This document shows positions 57,474-64,000 of a DNA stretch of 64,000 nucleotides, piece after piece. The notes under the pieces are model-generated. The model was not told where the DNA came from. It did no database searches and saw only the letters and a program-made list of their open reading frames with translations. The position numbers were made by a program, and so were the translations under genes. Location: the NCBI GenBank assembly GCA_015680685.1, contig MNCI01017900.1:357038-421037 (forward strand), given 5' to 3'. Every line of letters starts with the position of its first letter. Positions within the stretch are counted from its first letter, which is position 1. The stretch comes from Gnetum montanum (taxonomy: Eukaryota > Streptophyta > Gnetopsida > Gnetales > Gnetaceae).

Positions 57474-58890
57474 TAACAAGCAAGATTAATAAATATTTTT
57501 CATTTTCTTTAATTTTGAAATTTTTGTTTTTCAGTTTTTCACTTTTCAACTTATTGTTTGATCTTTTTGCCTTTTTATCTTTTTATCTTTTTATCTTTTT
57601 GTGAGTAACCTCATCTACAAATAAAACACTCATGTGACTTGTTGATTGAGGTATTATTTTATGCTATCAAGTCTGAAGTGACTAATTAATTGGACAGCGA
57701 GTCCACAACATCCATTCACTCATTCTATTAATAAGAGGTTCTACTCTGGGTACAATGATATTCTTGACATCATTAAAACTTAAAGTAACCTTGTGTTATT
57801 ATACCCAGAGTGAAGAAGAATGGACTAAGTGGGAATGGCCAAGGTGTGACATCAAGGGGACTTGTGGATTCTCTTTGGTGACATTTGTGGGAGTTATCAT
57901 GCAGCTTGGTTGTACTAAGATCCTTGTAGATCTAATGAAAAGTGGAAGTAAGAGTAATCAAAAGGCACTCAATCAAGGAAAAATAATAATATTCTAGGGG
58001 GTCCCATTGGAAAGACATGTATCCATGCCTAAAGGTAGGCGACTTCTCTGGATTAAGCATTTAAAAAAAAGAAAGAAAAGAGAGTGTGCCAAAGTGGCCA
58101 CACAAAAAGAGCAAAGGAAAAAAAACATGTGTGCCACAAAGCAAAAATCACTCCTCCCTTGAACGAAATACCAAGTGATCATACACCTTGTTGTCATGAT
58201 GCTCTTATGGTTGTCCATCATGGGATGAAACAATGTGATGTCACTAATTGGAGAAATGGACTTGGTCTTGATTTTGGAACGATGGGCAAATGATACATTA
58301 ATCACGTCCTACATTCAAGATTCATCGTGCCTAGAGTCAATTCCCTCATGTCCCAATCTCTGTAGTCCCTTCTACAATTTGCCTCATCTCGCTATTCATG
58401 TAATTGTGACTCGTGTCTTGTATAGCATTGAATTCATATCTCATCATGGTGGTATCTACATGTGTGTGTTTTGTGGAACTCGTGTGGATTACATTTAACC
58501 CTTCTAGTGCCTACGGACATTTTAAGGTGTGGTTACGTAAGGGCATTATAGGTAGAAACCTGCTTTGGGGAGGACCCACTTGCGTGACTTCTATAATTTG
58601 CACTTGTAACACATCTTCCGGACATCATCTTATACCCTCTAAGCATTACCAACGTTCTTCTTTCTCTTATCACCCTTCCAATTCAAGTGTTCCTATGAGC
58701 TAACACATGTCCTTTTTCCCCTACTCTTCATGATTCTCATTGTTGAATTTTACATCATTATACTCTTTGTGCCTTCAAGCTTAGTTTGTATTACCTTGGA
58801 CCCCTTTACATTGACCTACACGTCCTTAGTTTATATCTTGGAGTTTCAAAAAAAATTCAAAATTTAAAATTTAGTAAATTTTACAAGTGC
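57474..58890 (+). other. Conserved non-coding spacer of element E
   Basis: Aligns with 49255-50620 of B. Several short open frames here are not conserved in B and are judged accidental. Contains the second copy of the stem-loop (57744-57810). Confidence 0.8.
57744..57810 (+). other. Stem-loop in spacer of element E
   Basis: ctctgggtacaat (57744-57756) with attatacccagag (57798-57810), 13 positions, extendable by an A-T pair. The difference from B in the left arm (C to T) improves pairing with the unchanged right-arm end. Confidence 0.55.
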
Positions 58891-58904
58891 CCTATTTTCA
58901 GTAG

Positions 58905-58998
58905 GATGCAATATCGGGTCCCCAATATCGAGTCTGACAAGATATCGGGTCCCCACTAGCGGGTACACGATATCACATTCTTAAAAAATATATATACA
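58905..58998 (+). promoter_or_regulatory. Internal GATATC array and TATA box upstream of E ORF2
   Basis: Four GATATC/AATATC modules with 'gggtcccc' and 'ctagcgggtac' linkers (58908-58975), then 'aaaaaatatatatacatgg' (58983-59001). Shorter than the array in B, so module number varies. About 500 nt before the ORF2 ATG. Confidence 0.72.
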
Positions 58999-59249
58999 TG
59001 GAGCCCTTGCGCTTGTCAACATCATTTGCAACTGTTCACGTGGGGGAATTTTTTTCAAATTTCCTTCTATGACTTGCAATTGCGCATTTCTCACTTCGCT
59101 AACCATAACTCGCTCGTTGGTGCTCCGATTTTCATTCTGTCTAAACCTACTTGAACCCGGAATGTTTAGCTTATCATTGGGAAGGGCTACACATTGAATT
59201 GGGTATCAATTTTTTGAAATTATTCATCACCCAAAGGACACTATCAAGG

Positions 59250-59500
59250 GTAATTAGTTATAAAAATAATAATAAACATGTGCCAAAAACAATTACATCT
59301 CCTTACCTATACTTGGAAATTAAACTTTGAAACCACCTAAGCAAAGTGGACCAAATATAAAAATCTTTTTGGGACATTTCCATAAAAATTCCTAACTTTA
59401 AAATCACATGGAATCAAAACGAACTCATTAAGGCAAGAAGTAAGGTATAACTTAACTTGGGTAAACAACCTTACTAATGATTAGCCCCGTGTGATTGCAG
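59250..59500 (+). other. Predicted 5'-UTR intron of E ORF2 mRNA (251 nt)
   Basis: Donor AAGG|GTAATT at 59250, branch-like 'ttactaatga' at about 59471, acceptor 'gtgtgattgCAG' ending 59500 before the ATG. Confidence 0.45.
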
Positions 59501-62296
59501 ATGGCCCCAAAGCATGGACAACATGAAGGTCCCTCTCAAGGTGTGTTTAAGCAACCCAGAAAAGGTAATGGATAGGTGCCTACCAAACAACACATAGAGC
59601 AGGAGGAGCAATCATTTAGTATCCATCAAGAAGGCCTTGCTACTGTATAATCAAGACAGGTAGAAGGAGGAGCTACTGCAGCTCCTAAACCAGGATGACA
59701 CCTTACATTGCCCTTGGAATGTGTCCAGGCCATTCGTGAAAGGTCTACATTAGCTATAGTGATTGTGGAATTGAACTTTGGACCTTTCATGGAATATGCT
59801 CCCGGGGCTATTAGGGATCACCTCAAGGGATCTCCATTATGGCCTATCCTCTCTAAAAGCGGTGCCTGGTACTTAGGAGAAATGTACCAATTCTAGCACA
59901 ATAAAGAAGAAGGCACCACATTTAACATTTGTGGTGTGTCTATTGATTTCTCCATCCAAGCCATTTTGGAAGTGTTAAACCTTCTGAATATAGGGCCAAA
60001 GGTTGCTTGTCTGTCCACTCACTCTAATGCTAATGCGTGATGGGTTTGGTTAGATAGGGTGTACGATAAAGAAGATAAGACCTATGGAGAGTTGACGTTG
60101 GAAGAGAAAATCTACTTTAAAATTGAAACTTATCACATCTTCCCCACAAAAGGATTAAACAGAATTTCAACATATGTAGCAAGAGGAAGTGCGATATTGA
60201 TGGGAAAGGTTAATGCTAACCTACCTCATCTATATTTCATTGAGATCTTAAGGTGGTTTGAAGAACGCAAGACAGGGAAGTTTGCGTTACCCTTTCCTTG
60301 TCTCATCAGGAAGTTGTGCAAGCATATTGGTATTCAAGGATACACCAATGATGTCTTCAAGAAAGCCCAAAATGCTTCATACGCTGAACTGCTAAAGCCA
60401 CCAGCTGCAAGGAAAATTGTTGGTGAGATGTTGGGGCCAGAACAAGAGAAAGAACAAACAGTGGGATCCACTGCAACTCAACTTGCAGGGCCCAACGAAC
60501 CTCCAAGCACAGGACCTAGTCAATAATAAGAAGCAGGGCCTAACACAAGCCAGCAAGATCAACCACCGCTACCGCTGCAAGACTACCAACCGTCGATGAG
60601 CCATCTCAGGGCCATCGTTGAGATGGTTGATTGAGAAAGTCATGATGATGCAAATCTCTTCTGCATCATCGACAATACTGTATGACACATTGTCTCTATA
60701 GATCATGCATGGGGTGAGGTTTCCATTCAAATAGGAAGAGGGGAGAGTTATTGGTCACAACAGATTTCAAGGAATGCTACATCCTTTCAGGTGCAACTAG
60801 AAATTGATGAAGGGGCCACAGTGGGGTCATGCAGCACCAGGATGTAGCTGGAGCTACAGAAGTGGTCACGAACTACATTAATAAATCTTTTAACATTCCT
60901 GTTGTGCCACCGACAGATTTCATAGGAGCACAGGATGCTCAAAATTTGGCCGGTCCCTCAATGACTCCTATAGAACATGAGGATGTACTTGATCGATTTC
61001 TGCAAACAGGAAAGGTGATGACATCCTTGCTTGACATCCCACAAGATGTTACAGTAGCACAATTAGACCTCATCTTTGCCAAAGGAAATCTTTTCATGAC
61101 AAAAATAAGGGTCGAGCATGCAGAATCAGAAGTTGGAAGACTGCAAGAAAGGCTCATAACCCTGTAAGCTGCACAGTGGGATCCCTCTCAATTCATTCCT
61201 GCAGACCAGCTAGACACCTTTAGGACTGAGCAACTCAACAAATTGCTAGCAAAAAATAAAAAAGTGGTAGAAGAAAAAGAGAAGGCCGACTAGGATGCCT
61301 CAATGGCACAAGTACAAACTTATGCACAAGCCAAGGGACTTAAGGCCTTACAAAAGAAAAAAATAGCTTGTTGCTGACAATCTTCGATTGACCTCTGTGG
61401 AGAAACAGAAGAACGTTCTCAAAGAACATTTTTAGCAGTTGCGAGAACAACCGATCAAGGTCAACCAAGACATGAACTATTTGGCTAGAGAAAATTGAAC
61501 CCTCTCAATGGAGGAGGTACGTGCCATCCATCAGAAGACGGCCATCGAAATAAGTGCATGGCAGAATGAGGCCAAGCAGCATAAAAAGTTAAAAGAGCAC
61601 TTTCAAGACCAGGTGGGAATGTACAAATAAATCATCGAGAAGGAGATCCATATGGCCAAGGCCCACATCAACGCTTTTAGTGCTCCACACACTAATTGGT
61701 GGGCCATATTGGACACATATGCATTTGCCCACCATGTGGAACTTAAAGGCTAGGACCTGCAAATTCAGGATCTCACAGAGTAGATGGAGTTGATAAATCT
61801 ATGGTATGCTAATCTAGCCATGTTGATAGTAGGGCGCCCTAGGACAGAGCTCGAGAAGCAGGTAGCTACCACTTATGCCAAGTATGAAACAGAATTTGCA
61901 AAACACAAGAAAACATTGCAGAAGCTAGAAGTCGCAAATTCTGAATTGGAGGTGGTTAAAGTAAGCTACCAAGGACAAAAAGATGTCGCAACAGACTTGG
62001 CTCGATAACTTACAAATTTTCAGGAGTACAGGGACAAAGCTAGAGCTTACAAGGAAGAATGACGGTTGTTTGCGGCCTAGTACGTCAAGGCAAACAAAAT
62101 GTTTACGCAACTAGTATGCCCATGGGAGGTGCCAACTCCATCAAACATTGAAGCATCAGCATGAATGGCATAGGATCCCCGAACTGAAGAGGAAAAGCTC
62201 TGGGCATTACTTCAACACCATCAAATCCCAAAACTTGTAGCATAAGACAAGGGAAAGCAACCCATGGAGGAGCCACTGCCACCAGAAATCACATGA
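59501..62296 (+). pseudogene. ORF2 of element E
   Basis: ATG at 59501 'MAPKHGQHEGPSQGVFKQP'. Same domains as in B. The best open stretch is 60059-60524, covering 'YDKEDKTYGELTLEEKIYFKIETYHIFPTKGL' to 'LPFPCLIRKLCKHIGI' and the Pro/Gly linker. The coiled coil (60910-62010) is interrupted. It ends 'HPxVxDKGKQPMEEPLPPEIT' with TGA at 62294-62296. Stops shared with B: TAG after 'MYQF' (59894-59896), TGA after 'NANA' (60038-60040), TGA at about 60632 and TAA at about 61165. Function unknown. Confidence 0.8.
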
Positions 62297-62479
62297 GTTC
62301 CACCCAATTTTGTAATTTTGGGAATTTTGCATTTTTCGTGTTGTGTCCAAATTTTGTTCTATTGAGTCCTCCGTTGTGGCATGAATAGATTCCCTATTAG
62401 TCAATAATCACATACCTATCCACTGTGTAATCAATGGGGCTTGTTCTCATTTTGACTCAAGGATGAGTTTTCATTCAGT

Positions 62480-62489
62480 CGTGGGGGTA
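62480..62489 (+). other. Polypurine tract of element E
   Basis: cgtgggggta directly before the LTR start TGATGAATTG. Confidence 0.8.
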
Positions 62490-63356
62490 TGATGAATTGT
62501 GATTCATCTGGTTGGGATATCAGACCCACGATATTAGGTACGCGATATCGGATATGCGATATTGTGGGTCCTGTGTGGGCCTATAAATAAACATGTAGGC
62601 ACATGGGAAGGGGAGTCTTTTAGTTAGTTTTTAGGAGTCAAGTTTAGTGTAGGATCTTTTTGTCATTTTTCCTCTCAACCCTCTCTCCCAGTGCATACCT
62701 GCAGTGTGGTGATTGTAATTGTACGACATCCTTTATTCAAGTGTGACGTACTTGGACACGCACATGACTAGAAAAAAAGATTGAGATTACTTCATCATTG
62801 CAGCATTCACTTAGTTTAATTATTTAATTGTTATTATTAATTATTGTTTTCATAGTTAATATCTCTTCACCCTAAACTCCTTAAACGTGGAATGAGTACG
62901 ACTTAATCATGAGCATTTCAATGTGACTACTTGGTAACCCAGTAGCGTCCCTAGGGTCTGCGCTTGATAATCCTAGTAGTAGTCGTGCATGAGGTCCAAG
63001 ATGTGTACGGATGATTAAGGAACAGATGCTCATCACACTTAGGCTAGCTTAGATTCTCTCTCCCTATCTCCTCTTAGTTTAACTCTCTCTCTCCCCTTTT
63101 CCTTCCTAGCTTAATTAAAGATTATTTTCCATTGCTTCCAGGAGTAGCATTAGTTTAGGAACACATCATACACCTCAGTTTGGACTAAACCATACGTGAC
63201 AAAGCAAATACTAGTCCAAGTGGGAAGATAGCGAACTGCGATCAACGAGTAACTATCTAGATACCACAATTAGCCTATCTGCGGAGTTCGACCAGATCGT
63301 GTGTGAAACGCTCGTATTCGTATGATTGAGTGTAGGGGTACCTCACCACTCATCAC
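62490..63356 (+). repeat. 3' LTR of element E (867 bp)
   Basis: TGATGAATTG...CTCATCA. GATATC array 62516-62568, TATA (cctataaata) 62580-62589. The U3 is about 26 bp shorter than B's because it has fewer modules. Best-preserved module: aggtacgcgatatcgg at 62536-62551. Confidence 0.92.
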
Positions 63357-64000
63357 TACACAAATGCATCTTGAGAGACATGTTTAGATACCTTTCATGG
63401 CCTCCACATAAATAACTTTCCATAGCTACCTTGCAACATCCTCAATGAACAATATCAAACTAGGAGGTTGCCTTGAAATTCAACTTGCACAAGTAGGGAC
63501 CTTTACAAACTTCTTCAAGGTTAAAATCTTCTATCTAAGAGGAAACAACAAGAAATGTTCCTAGTAATATTCTAAATTCCTATTACTATTCTAGGGTATC
63601 AAATAAGGGGGAAAAAAAGCTTTATGAAGGATTCTAAACATGTGTACAACTTATCATTTTGGAGTTAATTGTGTAGAGCTCCCATTGTTAAAGAGTAACC
63701 GGAGGAGGAATGAATTAATAAAATAGGTCATCAAAGAAGCGTTAACAAGTATCTCTTAGAGTTGAATTATAAATTAAGCAAGGTATCAAAAATTGCGATT
63801 ACTTAACACTAAAGTTTCCAATATCACAGCCGTCTTGAAACATGGGGAATTTCATGATCAAATTTTTGGTGAGAAGGACAGAAATAATAATAGAGATGTA
63901 AGCTTGCAAAATAGTATTTGCATTCTCCATGATTCTTTCTTTTTAAAAAACCTTCCTTTACACGGTAATCAGCCAACTTTGAAAGCAAAGGAAGGTCTCC
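63357..64000. other. Right flank, nothing recognised
   Basis: AT-rich. Begins 'ctaca' after the E LTR, with no matching duplication at the truncated left end of E. No gene or repeat could be identified before the window ends. Confidence 0.5.

Larger units (their letters stand above)
55491..63356 (+). mobile_element. Element E: 5'-truncated pol-less gypsy element
   Basis: Same order as B from the gag ATG onward: gag (55492-57473), non-coding spacer, internal GATATC array (58905-58998), ORF2 (59501-62296), polypurine tract, 3' LTR (62490-63356). The 5' LTR, primer site and leader are absent. Sequence homology with B starts exactly at the gag start, so the 5' end was deleted or lost by recombination with D. 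No pol motifs. Gag and ORF2 are broken by stops, some shared with B. Confidence 0.9.

Noticed and set aside
57994-58703. Several short frames on both strands in the E spacer
   Set aside because: The same region of B does not keep them open, so the conservation is not protein-level.

Overview
This is nuclear DNA from a seed plant with a large, repeat-rich genome. Evidence: one intron-rich host gene with a 7.2-kb first intron, nested Ty3/gypsy retrotransposons of the Athila/Tat type with a tRNA-Asp-type primer site, plant L1-type LINEs, and no bacterial-style gene clusters. Long introns and nested old elements would suit a gymnosperm, but the sequence does not prove it.

The one supportable host gene is a PRA1-family (prenylated Rab acceptor) membrane protein of the plant PRA1.A type. 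It has seven coding exons on the + strand (7054-17649, 210 codons plus stop). Intron 1 holds a full-length antisense LINE (8424-14341) bounded by perfect 15-bp target-site duplications.

Layout: 1-1659 is the 3' end of an LTR element (F). 1660-6290 is an old minus-strand LINE interrupted by a recombined LTR element (A, 2011-4957). 6291-17660 is the PRA1 promoter region and gene. 17.7-20.7 kb is AT-rich with three tandem-repeat clusters. 20.8-24.8 kb holds decayed LTR material of another family (G). 25.7-55.5 kb is a badly decayed minus-strand element (D). It is split by a complete 12.8-kb gag-pol-ORF2 element (C, 28302-41072, minus) and by a complete 9-kb pol-less element (B, 46195-55173, plus, TSD AGGCT). 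55.5-63.36 kb is a second, 5'-truncated pol-less element (E).

The most interesting signal is a repeated architecture. These elements carry a second gene (ORF2: a plant 'transposon-protein'-like domain, a Gly/Pro/Gln linker and a long coiled coil) with its own apparent promoter inside the element. In family B/E the LTR promoter has an array built on GATATC, and the internal ORF2 promoter has the same array, with exact 16-nt matches. In family C the LTR array is built on catcgaTGAGGCCTC, and the internal ORF2 promoter again carries that family-specific motif. Elements G and D show weaker versions. Each internal array is followed by a TATA box, a predicted 5'-UTR intron and a splice acceptor directly abutting the ORF2 ATG. 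The LTR and internal promoters therefore appear to have co-evolved within each family. In addition, B and E share several in-frame stop codons, and one gag stop (CAA-TAG-G) is common to A, B and E, so these lineages probably multiplied with helper proteins.
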